Source: a virus. From it: a stretch of 21,324 nt of DNA. Below are positions 1 to 9,214 of the stretch, in pieces. The notes beneath the pieces were generated by a model that was not told where the DNA came from, did no database searches, and saw nothing but the letters and a program-made list of their open reading frames with translations. Position 1 is the stretch's first letter. Each line of letters starts with the position of its first letter. The translations under genes were made by a program, and so were the position numbers. The stretch is taken from IMG/VR virus record IMGVR_UViG_3300035698_025380, positions 1 through 21,324 of that record. One strand, given 5' to 3'.

Positions 1-586
1 CTGTGGTTAATAATTTTGAATTTGTTCCAAATAAAGCCGTACTGTTTATAGCAGTTAAATTAAAGCTTCCTCCTCTTACTGTTTCCGAAATAGCAGTAGA
101 TGAGAAAGGTTTTCTAGAACTTGAAGTTAATGCTGATTTTGCTTCTATTCCTGCGAATGAAATTAATAATCTTCTATCAGCGATTGTTGCCATATATCCA
201 CCTGGTTCTTTTAGTGCTGCAGACCCATTAAAGTTTAAAGTTGAAGGGTTTAATAGGAAAGAAGAACCAATAGAAAGTGTAATCTTAGGGATATTAGCAG
301 TTACAATTGGTAGTTTACTAGTACCACGAGGTAATGTTATTAACTTATGAAGCATAATATTATTCTCATCTGGAAACGCTTCTATCAAGGGCATATTCTC
401 AATTGCTTCTCCTGAATACTGTGACCCATTTGGATGGTTTTCATTGAATAGAGTATAATCAATTTCATCGTCACCTAGAGCAAATTGGGTAATTTTGAAA
501 GACCCATCATTTCTTGAAAGAAGTTCTCTACCTCTTTTTGTTAATATCGCATCTACCGTGATGCTACTATTGTCTAAATATCCCAT
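1..586 (-). CDS. Conserved phage virion protein, 3' end beyond the left edge
   Basis: A minus-strand frame opens with ATG at 586 and stays open for 195 complete codons to the window edge, so the C-terminus is missing. The protein begins MGYLDNSSITVDAILTKRG and continues with GDDEIDYTLFNENHPNG around residues 47-63. From memory, this kind of N-terminus occurs in proteins encoded after the baseplate genes of uncultured marine T4-like phages, but I cannot name a T4 counterpart. It has no signal peptide or membrane segment. It is the last gene of the tail module seen here. A 30-nt gap separates it from the 457-residue gene upstream, and that gap holds a candidate late promoter exactly 16 nt before the ATG, so it probably starts its own late transcript. 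The plus-strand frame over the same bases is an antisense shadow. I am confident it is a gene; the virion role is inferred from context. Confidence 0.8.
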   Translation of the reverse strand, partial: MGYLDNSSITVDAILTKRGRELLSRNDGSFKITQFALGDDEIDYTLFNENHPNGSQYSGEAIENMPLIEAFPDENNIMLHKLITLPRGTSKLPIVTANIPKITLSIGSSFLLNPSTLNFNGSAALKEPGGYMATIADRRLLISFAGIEAKSALTSSSRKPFSSTAISETVRGGSFNLTAINSTALFGTNSKLLTT

Positions 587-602
587 TAGTGTTGTATTTT
601 GT

Positions 603-611
603 TATAAATAT
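603..611 (-). promoter_or_regulatory. Candidate late promoter, ATATTTATA
   Basis: The minus strand reads ATATTTATA here, 16 nt before the ATG at 586. The same nonamer, or a variant with one changed base, stands before four other genes and the tmRNA in this window. I infer it is the recognition element of the gp55-like sigma factor encoded at 13502-14269. Confidence 0.55.
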
Positions 612-616
612 AAAGT

Positions 617-1990
617 TTATCTGCCTCTACGTGGAGCCTTATTTGTTACTGTTTTTTCGATTAATCCTGCTTTTTCGAGGTAGTAATCTATATTATCTTT
701 AACGCGGCGATCTGTTTGTTCTGGTATTATTACATACCCTTTTTCCCCAATACCATTAGGGAGATATTTTTCTTTAGGTATATTGGTTATTAAAGTATGT
801 GCCTTGTCTAGGAAAGAGAGTTCGTATGTGAAACCACCTGAATATTTAGGTGTTTCTAGTTCTGCTTGTGCATTACTTACATAAACAATTAACTCACTAA
901 TGTCCAGTTGGGCAAAGGGCTGGCATGTACCCCCATCATGGTATATCCAGTTTTCCTGAGTAGAGCTTATAGAAACAGGGGTGGTTGTGGGCCAAAATTT
1001 ACTTCCCTTTTGTCCCTTAAGACTTAAAAAATTTAATGATAACCCTCCCCCCAAACATGGGGTTCTAGCATTTAGTCCTTGTATATTACTATCTATTTCA
1101 AATGTACTTATACTTCTTTCGTCATTAAAACCTGGGGCTAAATCAAAAGTACCCTTAAATAAAGTTAAATGAACCTCTGTATTTAGAATTTCAGCGTTTA
1201 AATAATCTAATGTTTCTCCTCCTAAGAATTTACTAGCTGAGCCAAAAGCCCCAGAGGATCCTGTATTAAAGGGGGGGAATGAATAACTTCCCGAATAATA
1301 ATCATCCGTAAATTTATTGGAAATTATCGATGCGGAAACATATGAGGGACTATAGTCTGCTAGACCATCATATGTTTTTTTACTTCCAAACTGAAAATTA
1401 AGGTAATTTGGGGATATATAGGCGTTCCAACCCTGCCCACTACCACTGGTAATAAGTCCTAAAGAAGCTGTATGTATTTCTTCATCATCATTATATAATA
1501 CTTCCTCCCCATATTTAAAACTCTTCAACAGCCACCCTTTATTCATCTTAACATAATATTCGCTAGTAGCATCTAGAGAATTAGGGATAGAGAAATCTAA
1601 TAATCTAATATTAAAAGATCCCCCAGTTGGTAAATCATTTGTTATAAAACGATGGAAGGGTTCAAATTCCTCCTGTGTTGAATCTAAAATTGTTACATCT
1701 TCTGTTTCTGGGTTAATTATAAGAATTCTATTGATACTAACATAAGAATGTTTCTTTATGTGAGCATATTGTGGGTCTTCATCCTCACCTCCTATTATAG
1801 TATTACCAATATATAATGCTGTGGTTTTATTTGTAATTACAGGGTTTAAACCATAAGTAATATCACCTTCGTTCCATTCGTTAATTTTTTTTCCTGTTAA
1901 TTTTGACCCTTCATATCTAGGATTTTTCCATCCATCTAAATCTAAAAGAGCATCATCGAACTCTACGCTAAAACTTTTTGTAACTGCCAT
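617..1990 (-). CDS. Putative virion/tail structural protein (457 aa)
   Basis: This is a full-length 457-residue ORF starting MAVTKSFSVEFDDALLDLDG. I do not recognise a specific family. The composition is rich in Ser, Thr, Asn, Gly and aromatic residues, with many short alternating stretches, as expected of a beta-rich virion protein such as a tail fibre, baseplate-periphery or receptor-binding component. The C-terminus turns basic (TVTNKAPRRGR). There is no signal peptide or membrane helix. The start at 1990 is favoured because it follows the stop of the 1117-residue gene by 2 nt (TAATTATGG), which implies the same transcript and possibly translational coupling. Its place after a gp6/P2-I-like series suggests a peripheral baseplate or fibre-attachment role. 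That role is inference only. Confidence 0.7.
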   Translation of the reverse strand: MAVTKSFSVEFDDALLDLDGWKNPRYEGSKLTGKKINEWNEGDITYGLNPVITNKTTALYIGNTIIGGEDEDPQYAHIKKHSYVSINRILIINPETEDVTILDSTQEEFEPFHRFITNDLPTGGSFNIRLLDFSIPNSLDATSEYYVKMNKGWLLKSFKYGEEVLYNDDEEIHTASLGLITSGSGQGWNAYISPNYLNFQFGSKKTYDGLADYSPSYVSASIISNKFTDDYYSGSYSFPPFNTGSSGAFGSASKFLGGETLDYLNAEILNTEVHLTLFKGTFDLAPGFNDERSISTFEIDSNIQGLNARTPCLGGGLSLNFLSLKGQKGSKFWPTTTPVSISSTQENWIYHDGGTCQPFAQLDISELIVYVSNAQAELETPKYSGGFTYELSFLDKAHTLITNIPKEKYLPNGIGEKGYVIIPEQTDRRVKDNIDYYLEKAGLIEKTVTNKAPRRGR

Positions 1991-1992
1991 AA

Positions 1993-4900
1993 TTAATAAT
2001 CAAATTCTTGTCCATTATCTAAACTCCTATAATACCTACTAGACACTTTTCCTTTAGTTGCATTTCCTAGAAGGGTATTTGAGGTATATTTTTTATATCC
2101 TTCTGGCTTTGTTGTAGTATATGGTTTTATAGGTGCCTGTGCTGCTTCTTGTGATTCATCTAATATATATCCACTAACATTTATAGTTGTGTTGGTTCCT
2201 GTTTCTGTTCTTTGACCCGTACTTCCTGTTATGTAAGATAGGTTATTTGTAGAAACTGGCGATCCCTCTAGGGTAAAGGCCCTCTCGGGGTCAATTTGGA
2301 AATCGAGAGTTGTATATGATCCCTCTGTCATTGTTTGACCATAATCGATTACAGGCACTTGTCTTGCAAATTTGTTTCTCTCAAGATAATGTGGTTCAAT
2401 TAGAAGGCCTGTTTTTAAGTTGGCTTTCATTGGTACCCATTGCTCTATTAGTTTAAATAGAGTGTGATCTATTTGTTGTACTAATTTGATATAATCCATA
2501 TAATTATATCTTTTATCTACTTTTTTAAAATAAACGTCTCTAATATCTTTTAAATTAGTATAAGTATCCGCAGTTTGTGCTGAGGGGAGGGGGGAACCAA
2601 TATAGTCGTCCATTCTAAATGCTCCTAAAGTATAAACTATATCTTCGTTAAGTTCGGTTGTGGGTGAGAAAAATACACCTAAATCTTCGAAATCCTGTGG
2701 TTGTCTATCTAATGTGGAGGTTTCTCCTTTTATAGTAGGAGATAATATATCATCATCAACTGTGCCTGTGTCAATTCTTACTTTTTCAGAAGTCATTGAT
2801 GCTCCTACTGTGTCAGGGGAGGGTAGATGGTGTGTTTCTATTACTTCTTCCCAACTTGTGGTTGTTGTAGAGGTAGCTACCGTATTAGCATTTGTTAAAG
2901 AAGTGTTAGGTACGTGGTTTTCGAATGTTTCTACATCGGTACTTCCTAAAGGTAATCTTATTAGTAAGTTATCATAAGAGGAAGAAATTGTGTTACCAGC
3001 GTACATGAAAGGTTCAAGGGCGTGTTTTGTAAGGGTATCATGGGATAATATTTCGCCCCAGTGTGCTCTTACTTCTTGGATAGAACCATTAAAATAATTA
3101 TTACCTACTATTAAATTTGTTGCTCCTCCCCCAGACGTACTCCCAAAATTAGCCCCATAGCCTGTATTTGCACTACTATATCCTGTGTAATTAAATATAT
3201 TTTTTAGATAATTTGATTTATATGCTCCAAAATAAACGTTACTCCCCTCACCTGACATATGAATATTCCAAAAATCACCATCATATATTGGGAAATATTC
3301 TGTGTAAGCACTCGCTAATGATGATGATTGTAACCATAATCTACCAAATTTATTATTATCCCCTGATGTGTATATATCTGTTCCTGATGAAGATACTTGT
3401 ATGGATAATTTTAAGGCCTCTAAAGTGAATATATTAACATTATGGGAGGTGTCCCTTTCTGGTTTAACTCTTACTTGGATAGTTTTAGAATTACTGGCAT
3501 TATTATTAGATGCCCAAGGAAAAGATATTAAGTGATTTGAAAGTCCTGTGGTTCCTTTTAAAGCTAACCCTGATTTCTCATAGCTAAATGTTTGATAGGT
3601 AGTTTTATCAGATGTAGAACCCCCATATTCCTTTACATTTAATAGTGTTGAAGGTACACCATAACAACTCATTAACGCCTTTAAACCCCTCTCTGTTCCT
3701 TTTGTTTTTAAAAGGTAGGGTGCATTATGGTATAATCTTTTCCAAATATTTTTAGTAATATCTCCTTTAGGGATTGAACCTTCATTCGAAGCAGTCACAT
3801 ATGACTGTGAGAAGGGTGTATCATAAAATGCACTTCCTGTATTTCCCTCACCTAAAATGTATTCTATTAGGTTTGAATTCTCAAATTGATCGAATGTTTC
3901 TAAACCTAAGCTTTTTAATTGATAATAAACTAAATCCTTAGATATGCCCCTTGTATGATGAGTATCATTTATTTTAGTGATGTGATGAATGTGTATCCAT
4001 ATTTGGTCAAAATGTTGACCCACCATATTAATAAAGGTTGAATAAAAATCATTTGCAGAATTATCAGTGATATGTTTAGGTACTAAATCTATTAAAGCAT
4101 ATTCATTTTGTCTATCAAAAAGAGAAGCAGATAATAATTGTCCCCCATATAAAGGGTAGGTATCTTTTTCATCTCCTAACCACGTTTGAACCTGGGGTGA
4201 GGTTACAGGATAAAGAGTGTAAGGAGTAGTAGTATTAGATTTAGGCCAAGCTAAGGATCCTGATGTATAATATAAAAATCTTTCATATCCATCGAAAGCT
4301 TTTAACAATCTTGTTATTTTATCATTAAGAACTTCAAGATTTTCTTGAATGGGTATAGTCGCAGATACATCACATTCGATGTTCTCTATGTCTGTTATTT
4401 GGCCGTTGTATAATTCAATTAACTTTATTTTATATTCGAAGTTTTTTAGGCGCTCAACAGCACTACTAAAATGAACAAAATTTTCAAAGTGTGTGGGATA
4501 ATAATCTCCTACCCCATTGCTTTCAGAAACAGGTCTTATATAATCGTAAGATACCGCTGGAACCTCATGGTTCTCTAGTTTATTTAAAACATTTTGATAA
4601 GATGAGGTTAAACTATAAGTTAATATATCATCATATGTTTTAAAGGATGAAGGAACACTGTTGTTTAATCTAACATCTATTTTAAAGTTAGGCCCCTTTA
4701 GGGGGGTGCTAGTATCTATTATTTGTGGTTCCCCTAAATCTATATTTAAAGTAATAGGATCTGTTATTTCTTCTCTTATACTAAATGTATCTCCTAAAGA
4801 TATATCTTGGGGGAGGGGATCTAATAATTTTATTAAGAGTTCATATTTAGTGGGATATGTATTTAATACTAAATTGACACCTAAGGGGTTTACATTTTTT

Positions 4901-5346
4901 TTAAAGTTTAAAATAAACTCCTTAAAAAATATAGATGATTCTATTTCACTTATATATGATTTTGAATATAAGTTTAATGTATTGTTGTCGGCCTTATTAG
5001 CTATGACTCTTATTTCCTTTCGAGAAGGTGAAATTTCTTTAACAGAGAAAGGGTTTTTTGAACTTAGTATTTTATTTCTATGGACGTTAAAAGTTAAGTT
5101 ATATTTTCCTGTTTTAAAACCTTTTGATTTTAGAATATCATGAGGTTCTATATTTAATTCAGATGATAGAGGTTCTGATAAATTGTCTGGGAATTTATAT
5201 TTTATAAAGTTATAATCAGAAGATATTAAATCTCCATTAGTATTATAAATATGTAATTCTATTATATCTTCCTCCTTCCCAAATTTTCTTGATAGTTCTC
5301 TTGAAGATACTGATTTATTTAAATTAAGTTTATTCTCTCCCATCAT
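1993..5346 (-). CDS. Large baseplate/tail protein with P2 gpI-like and LamG-like regions (1117 aa)
   Basis: This is the largest gene of the window. An ATG at 5388 would give 1131 residues but overlaps the upstream gene by 41 nt. I prefer the ATG at 5346 (MMGENKLNLNKS), 1 nt after that gene's TGA. Residues about 537-576 carry a conserved block with LYHNAPYLLKTKGTERGLKA then YGVPSTLLNVKEYGG, which resembles the GT-containing core of P2 tail protein I and related baseplate wedge proteins. The next 200 or so residues look like a concanavalin/LamG-type beta sandwich (ISFPWASN, IQVRVKPERD, FWNIHMSG, GSIQEVRAHWGEIL). The C-terminal part is Thr/Ser-rich. The gp25-like, gp6-like, then gpI-like order mirrors P2 W-J-I, so a wedge protein, perhaps the gp7 position of T4, is plausible. 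The family assignment is from memory of motifs. Confidence 0.7.
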   Translation of the reverse strand: MMGENKLNLNKSVSSRELSRKFGKEEDIIELHIYNTNGDLISSDYNFIKYKFPDNLSEPLSSELNIEPHDILKSKGFKTGKYNLTFNVHRNKILSSKNPFSVKEISPSRKEIRVIANKADNNTLNLYSKSYISEIESSIFFKEFILNFKKNVNPLGVNLVLNTYPTKYELLIKLLDPLPQDISLGDTFSIREEITDPITLNIDLGEPQIIDTSTPLKGPNFKIDVRLNNSVPSSFKTYDDILTYSLTSSYQNVLNKLENHEVPAVSYDYIRPVSESNGVGDYYPTHFENFVHFSSAVERLKNFEYKIKLIELYNGQITDIENIECDVSATIPIQENLEVLNDKITRLLKAFDGYERFLYYTSGSLAWPKSNTTTPYTLYPVTSPQVQTWLGDEKDTYPLYGGQLLSASLFDRQNEYALIDLVPKHITDNSANDFYSTFINMVGQHFDQIWIHIHHITKINDTHHTRGISKDLVYYQLKSLGLETFDQFENSNLIEYILGEGNTGSAFYDTPFSQSYVTASNEGSIPKGDITKNIWKRLYHNAPYLLKTKGTERGLKALMSCYGVPSTLLNVKEYGGSTSDKTTYQTFSYEKSGLALKGTTGLSNHLISFPWASNNNASNSKTIQVRVKPERDTSHNVNIFTLEALKLSIQVSSSGTDIYTSGDNNKFGRLWLQSSSLASAYTEYFPIYDGDFWNIHMSGEGSNVYFGAYKSNYLKNIFNYTGYSSANTGYGANFGSTSGGGATNLIVGNNYFNGSIQEVRAHWGEILSHDTLTKHALEPFMYAGNTISSSYDNLLIRLPLGSTDVETFENHVPNTSLTNANTVATSTTTTSWEEVIETHHLPSPDTVGASMTSEKVRIDTGTVDDDILSPTIKGETSTLDRQPQDFEDLGVFFSPTTELNEDIVYTLGAFRMDDYIGSPLPSAQTADTYTNLKDIRDVYFKKVDKRYNYMDYIKLVQQIDHTLFKLIEQWVPMKANLKTGLLIEPHYLERNKFARQVPVIDYGQTMTEGSYTTLDFQIDPERAFTLEGSPVSTNNLSYITGSTGQRTETGTNTTINVSGYILDESQEAAQAPIKPYTTTKPEGYKKYTSNTLLGNATKGKVSSRYYRSLDNGQEFDY

Positions 5347-5347
5347 A

Positions 5348-6178
5348 TCATAAATTACCAAAGATATCATTATGTAAAAGACCTTCATCCCCTAATTCCT
5401 CCTCCCCTGACATATTTAGGGTAGTTTCATCGGGAGGTGTAAGAATATCAGAAATTAATTGTGAGGAGGTTTGTTTTGTAGGTCGAGTAAATTTCCCCAA
5501 TATAATATCACCATTTTCCTCTTTCATTTCTAAAAGTCTCCTGAGCTGAATAAATTGACCCTCAGTAAGATTTAAAGCATTTAAACTTGTTTTAATAGTA
5601 AAAAAATCTTGAGTTTTGGATGGTATGGTATAATCATAATCATTTAAATCTTGTTCTGTCTCTATGATTGGACCCGAGGGTATTCCTTCTAATGTTTCTG
5701 GTTGGACTATGAGGAATACTTCTTCATGGGACATTCCTCCTTTACCTGTTATCTTTACTAATGTTTCAACTAAATCCCATCCCTTTATGCTTCTTTTTCT
5801 CCCACTTTCCATTATATAAACTGCCCCTCCATTAAGGTTACTCGAAAGAAAAGAACCATTAACGAAAAAAGGATGTTCTTGGTCATTATCATTTGCTAAT
5901 TCTTCTTCCAAAACTTCAATACGATCTATAAGAGCATCTATTTCAGAATCTTTAGGATCTATATAATCCCTAACATAATCTAAACTTCGTTGAATAAAAG
6001 AAGTATGTGATTTATCACCTACCTTAGGAATATCATAAAAGAGTTCATTATATATTTTAAATAACATGCCCGTGTTCACAGGTTCTTTAGTCTTAAATAA
6101 TTCAGAAAAAGATGTATCAACAACCTCCCCCGCAGATCTGACCCCATATAATTTTTTATGTAATTTTATATTAATCAT
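5348..6178 (-). CDS. Putative baseplate-associated protein (276 aa)
   Basis: A 276-residue protein beginning MINIKLHKKLYGVRSAGEVV, of a family I do not recognise. Residues about 75-95 (DSEIDALIDRIEVLEEELAN) look like a short coiled coil. The middle is a mixed alpha/beta region with GGAVYIMESGRKRSIKGWD, and the C-terminus is acidic (GEEELGDEGLLHNDIFGNL). It has no signal peptide or membrane segment. Its ATG overlaps the stop of the 380-residue gene by 1 nt (TAATG), and its own stop is followed 1 nt later by the preferred start of the 1117-residue gene. It is therefore tightly embedded in the wedge operon, which argues for a stoichiometric virion or assembly component. Confidence 0.7.
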   Translation of the reverse strand: MINIKLHKKLYGVRSAGEVVDTSFSELFKTKEPVNTGMLFKIYNELFYDIPKVGDKSHTSFIQRSLDYVRDYIDPKDSEIDALIDRIEVLEEELANDNDQEHPFFVNGSFLSSNLNGGAVYIMESGRKRSIKGWDLVETLVKITGKGGMSHEEVFLIVQPETLEGIPSGPIIETEQDLNDYDYTIPSKTQDFFTIKTSLNALNLTEGQFIQLRRLLEMKEENGDIILGKFTRPTKQTSSQLISDILTPPDETTLNMSGEEELGDEGLLHNDIFGNL

Positions 6179-7320
6179 TATCTAATTATCTTGAAGTGAT
6201 ATTTTTCATCATAAATAGTTGTTTCATCATTATTAATATGTTTAAATAGGAGACGATAATATCTTTCAGGTTGAAGACCCTTCATGTTTATGTTAAAGTA
6301 CATCCCCTCCGTATCAGCACTCATTTTAGTAAATGTATTATCAAAAGGGATAACTTCTTCTTCTGTGTGAGCGTCTCTTATGCTATAATAAGAGGAAGTG
6401 GTAAAATAACCGGTGTTAAGGTAATTTGAAGATGAAGCAAATTGTCTTGTAGGGTATTTATCCCTTACATGAACTCTAAATTTTGCTATATCATTCTGAT
6501 TATATTCATCTTTATTTCTATATAATGAAACATTTAACTCCCCACCAAGACTTGCAGATTCTTGGTATTCATGAGTGCTATCATCCCATTTGAAACATAA
6601 TTTAGGGGGATAAATTGTATGTGTATCTGAAGAAAAATATTTTAGTTCTCCAAAACTAGATGAAGTGTTAGTTTCCTCTGTAGATGTTTGTTTAACTATA
6701 AATCCCTGGTTTTCTATACCTCCCCCCGTAAATAAACTTGAGGAAAATTGAGTTACAATATTAGTTACATCTATATCAGTGTCTAACGTTTGATTTTTAC
6801 CAAATGACTGTGATCCTACATAATTACTTCCACTATACCATGTCCCTCCCCCCTCTAGCACCCCAGGGGCATTTATGGATCCCGATGTTTTTGTTGCAAA
6901 ACCTGAAATTGTCCACCCAGTAGTATTAATATTATTATCTCTATAAACCCAAGATGCCCCATTTGATAATAGGGGGACATTTGAAAATCTCCCTGTACCT
7001 TCATCCCATGATTGTGATAGAGCAAATGTCTCTAAATTTAAAGGAGATGTTAAGTTTTTATGTTCTGATGAAAAAAGTTTTAAGGTAATTTTGGATATTC
7101 CATCATTAAATTTAGAAGATCCCACTATGTCTTTAATAGTGTCTTTTATATCATCATCCTTAAATTTTATTAGGATTCTTGAGGGATAATAAATAGAATC
7201 ACTTGATCCTTTTTCTTTTACAATTTCCAGAATTTCATCATTACCCGAATTCAGTTTAGTTCTGTTAGGGTGGCTATAAAGTGTTGTATCTTTTTCAGGA
7301 TATATAAAGTAATATGCCAT
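6178..7320 (-). CDS. DNRLRE-like beta-sandwich virion protein (380 aa)
   Basis: The protein starts MAYYFIYPEKDTTLYSHPNR. It shows the hallmarks I associate with DNRLRE/CBM96-like phage structural proteins: an N-terminal 'DTTLYS' strand, then a hydrophobic strand SRILIKF, LNLETFALSQSWDEGTGRF near residues 95-115, a Trp/Gly-rich middle (GGGTWYSGSNY), DIDVTNIVTQF, and GFIVKQTSTE followed by LKYFSSDTHTIYPPKLCFKW. This fold usually binds carbohydrate or acts as a structural beta domain on a virion surface. The C-terminal 130 residues look like an additional beta domain. The start at 7320 lies 1 nt after the stop of the gp6-like gene. Family assignment is by motif memory, and a role in host-surface contact is inference. 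Confidence 0.65.
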   Translation of the reverse strand: MAYYFIYPEKDTTLYSHPNRTKLNSGNDEILEIVKEKGSSDSIYYPSRILIKFKDDDIKDTIKDIVGSSKFNDGISKITLKLFSSEHKNLTSPLNLETFALSQSWDEGTGRFSNVPLLSNGASWVYRDNNINTTGWTISGFATKTSGSINAPGVLEGGGTWYSGSNYVGSQSFGKNQTLDTDIDVTNIVTQFSSSLFTGGGIENQGFIVKQTSTEETNTSSSFGELKYFSSDTHTIYPPKLCFKWDDSTHEYQESASLGGELNVSLYRNKDEYNQNDIAKFRVHVRDKYPTRQFASSSNYLNTGYFTTSSYYSIRDAHTEEEVIPFDNTFTKMSADTEGMYFNINMKGLQPERYYRLLFKHINNDETTIYDEKYHFKIIR

Positions 7321-7321
7321 T

Positions 7322-9214
7322 TTAATATGTTGTTACGCGTCCTTTAATGTTAGAATTTGGTACCCTTAATTCAAATATACTAGGGTCTAATGAAGGATAA
7401 ATTACTCCTTTTCGAGTAGCTGCCCCAAAATCATATTTATATTGTGAATAACCTAATGCACTTCCATTTTTATTCGTTAATTCTACTTTTTCTACTGTTT
7501 GGACACCTTTTACTCCTCCAATTAATCCTTGTATTTCGGATATAATAATCGGTTGATTTATCTGCCATTTATCAATATTGAAATAGTCTTTTAACTCAGA
7601 TATACAATCTAATAATACGGCTTCATTGTTGAAGTTTTTAAAAGCACATATTTCAAAATCCAAAGCAAAATTTATTACAAACGCATCCTTAATATTAATA
7701 GCATCTGTTAACATTCTATATTGTTCTAAATAAGTAGCTAAATTGGTTTTTGTTGCATCATTTAGGGTGGTTAGTTGCTTTTTATTATTATAACCTAAAG
7801 TATAAAGATTTAAAGCAAGAGGGTTAGGAATATTTCCTGGTTTACTTGTTAATGGGGAAATTTGATCATCTTGTGTAATATAACATTTAGCTATTCTCCC
7901 AAATTTTGGAGGCATAGATAGTGTTCTTATGATATAATCATCCTTAGTTACTGTTCTTTGTTGGGCAGAAAAGGAAGCCATAGTATTCATTCTTATTTCT
8001 TCAATTGTATCTCCATCTCCTCCCCCTCTGGCTGCTTCTGGATTTGTAGAAGATACTGAGCTTTTTACAAAATTTAATAAAGAATTATTTAAACCTGCTC
8101 TATTAGTAATAAGTAAAGTACCATTTTCTGTGATGGTATTTGAGTTTACATTAGCTTCATATCCACCTCCTACCAAATATGATAATGTTAATGTGGTATT
8201 AGCAGGTACTTGTCCATATGCTCTTGTGTATAAAAAATTAGAAGGGTCATAAGACACATCTAGTTTTGATCTACCATCTTTTATTCCTAAACCAATATTA
8301 TCAGGGTTAGGGATAATTTGTTCATCTGCTTTGTCACTTATTCCCGCTCCAAACTGGATTTCTAATTCGTTATTATCTTTTAGTCTCGTTATAAATCTTT
8401 TGGAAGCCTGTTTTAATTTAATAAGATAGGGTGTTTGACCATTATACCCCTTCAATTCAGGATCATTAGCTCCCGTATTTTCTATCCCCTCAAAAATGGT
8501 ATCTTGGGCTAAATAGGGTACTTCATACCAATCATTTCCTTCAGAATCTACCATAGATTCAATAGATATTATTTTTGAATCAAATAAATTTAGGGTTTTA
8601 TATTGTTCAACTGACCCAATATTAAATGATTTTGATTTGGGGGTTGCTGATATTGCTGTGGTTTTTTTCTTTAAGAGGAAATATTCAGGATTTTTATTAG
8701 TAGCATATTGGTAAATACTTACAATTGTAGGGTCAAATGATGAAGAAAAACCAAAGTCTACTGTTTTAGTAGTATAAAATGTTGCTCCTTCTGTTGAGTT
8801 AAAAGTTGAATGTTCACTTATTTTTAAAGCATAACTATAATCAGGGTAGCATATCCCTTCATTATCAATAGAAGGTACTAACTGAAATATATCTAAATTG
8901 ACTGATGCTGCTGTTGTTACCTTTGGTTTATAACCCATAGTGTATGCTAGGTTATATAAGTTTTCTTTTTCTTGTGCTGTGTTTAAAAAAGATTCTCTAA
9001 GTTGTGTATCTGTATAGAAAGATAAAACATCCCCCACATATGACGCCATTTCCATAAACATCATTCCCGGATTTCCCTCACTAAAATCATTGAAATTGTT
9101 GGGGAAGTATACTTCCGCAAATTCCATTAGTTGGTTCTTAAAAGAATTATAGTCCTTATTTAGGTACTTAACATCTTTCTCTTGAGTTTTATTTAATACT
9201 TTATTATAGGCCAT
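7322..9214 (-). CDS. Baseplate wedge protein, gp6/J family (630 aa)
   Basis: At 630 residues it is close to T4 gp6 (660). The N-terminus has the signature seen in gp6/J-like wedge proteins of distant T4 relatives: YLNKDYNSFKNQLMEFAE, then GMMFMEMASYVGDVLSFY around residues 50-67 and ESFLNTAQEKENLYNLAYTM. The C-terminal half carries TKDDYIIRTLSMPPKFGRIA (423-442) and IQGLIGGVKGVQTVEKVEL (about 561-580), the regions typical of baseplate J-like proteins. In contractile tails this protein dimerises and forms the inner ring that links the wedges around the hub. Its ATG overlaps the gp25-like stop by 1 nt (TAATG), giving the same gp25-then-gp6 (W-J) order as other myophages. No Shine-Dalgarno is visible. 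Confidence 0.9.
   Translation of the reverse strand: MAYNKVLNKTQEKDVKYLNKDYNSFKNQLMEFAEVYFPNNFNDFSEGNPGMMFMEMASYVGDVLSFYTDTQLRESFLNTAQEKENLYNLAYTMGYKPKVTTAASVNLDIFQLVPSIDNEGICYPDYSYALKISEHSTFNSTEGATFYTTKTVDFGFSSSFDPTIVSIYQYATNKNPEYFLLKKKTTAISATPKSKSFNIGSVEQYKTLNLFDSKIISIESMVDSEGNDWYEVPYLAQDTIFEGIENTGANDPELKGYNGQTPYLIKLKQASKRFITRLKDNNELEIQFGAGISDKADEQIIPNPDNIGLGIKDGRSKLDVSYDPSNFLYTRAYGQVPANTTLTLSYLVGGGYEANVNSNTITENGTLLITNRAGLNNSLLNFVKSSVSSTNPEAARGGGDGDTIEEIRMNTMASFSAQQRTVTKDDYIIRTLSMPPKFGRIAKCYITQDDQISPLTSKPGNIPNPLALNLYTLGYNNKKQLTTLNDATKTNLATYLEQYRMLTDAINIKDAFVINFALDFEICAFKNFNNEAVLLDCISELKDYFNIDKWQINQPIIISEIQGLIGGVKGVQTVEKVELTNKNGSALGYSQYKYDFGAATRKGVIYPSLDPSIFELRVPNSNIKGRVTTY

Noticed and set aside
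3-350. Plus-strand open frame of 115 codons at the left edge
   Set aside because: It is antisense to a longer minus-strand frame (ATG at 586, open to the edge) with clear phage-protein character and an upstream promoter motif.
603-611. T4-type late promoter TATAAATA reading on the plus strand here and at the other copies
   Set aside because: All supportable genes lie on the minus strand, and the copies sit at fixed short distances upstream of minus-strand starts. A minus-strand reading (TATTTATA) explains the positions better.
4661-5143. Plus-strand open frame of 160 codons
   Set aside because: It lies wholly inside the 1117-residue minus-strand gene. Its product is hydrophobic and of poor composition, typical of an antisense shadow. 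The same applies to the other plus-strand frames.
5347-5388. Upstream ATG giving a 1131-residue form of the large tail protein
   Set aside because: It would overlap the preceding gene by 41 nt and add an unlikely MKVFYIMISLVIYD sequence. The ATG at 5346 follows the previous stop by 1 nt, as elsewhere in this operon.
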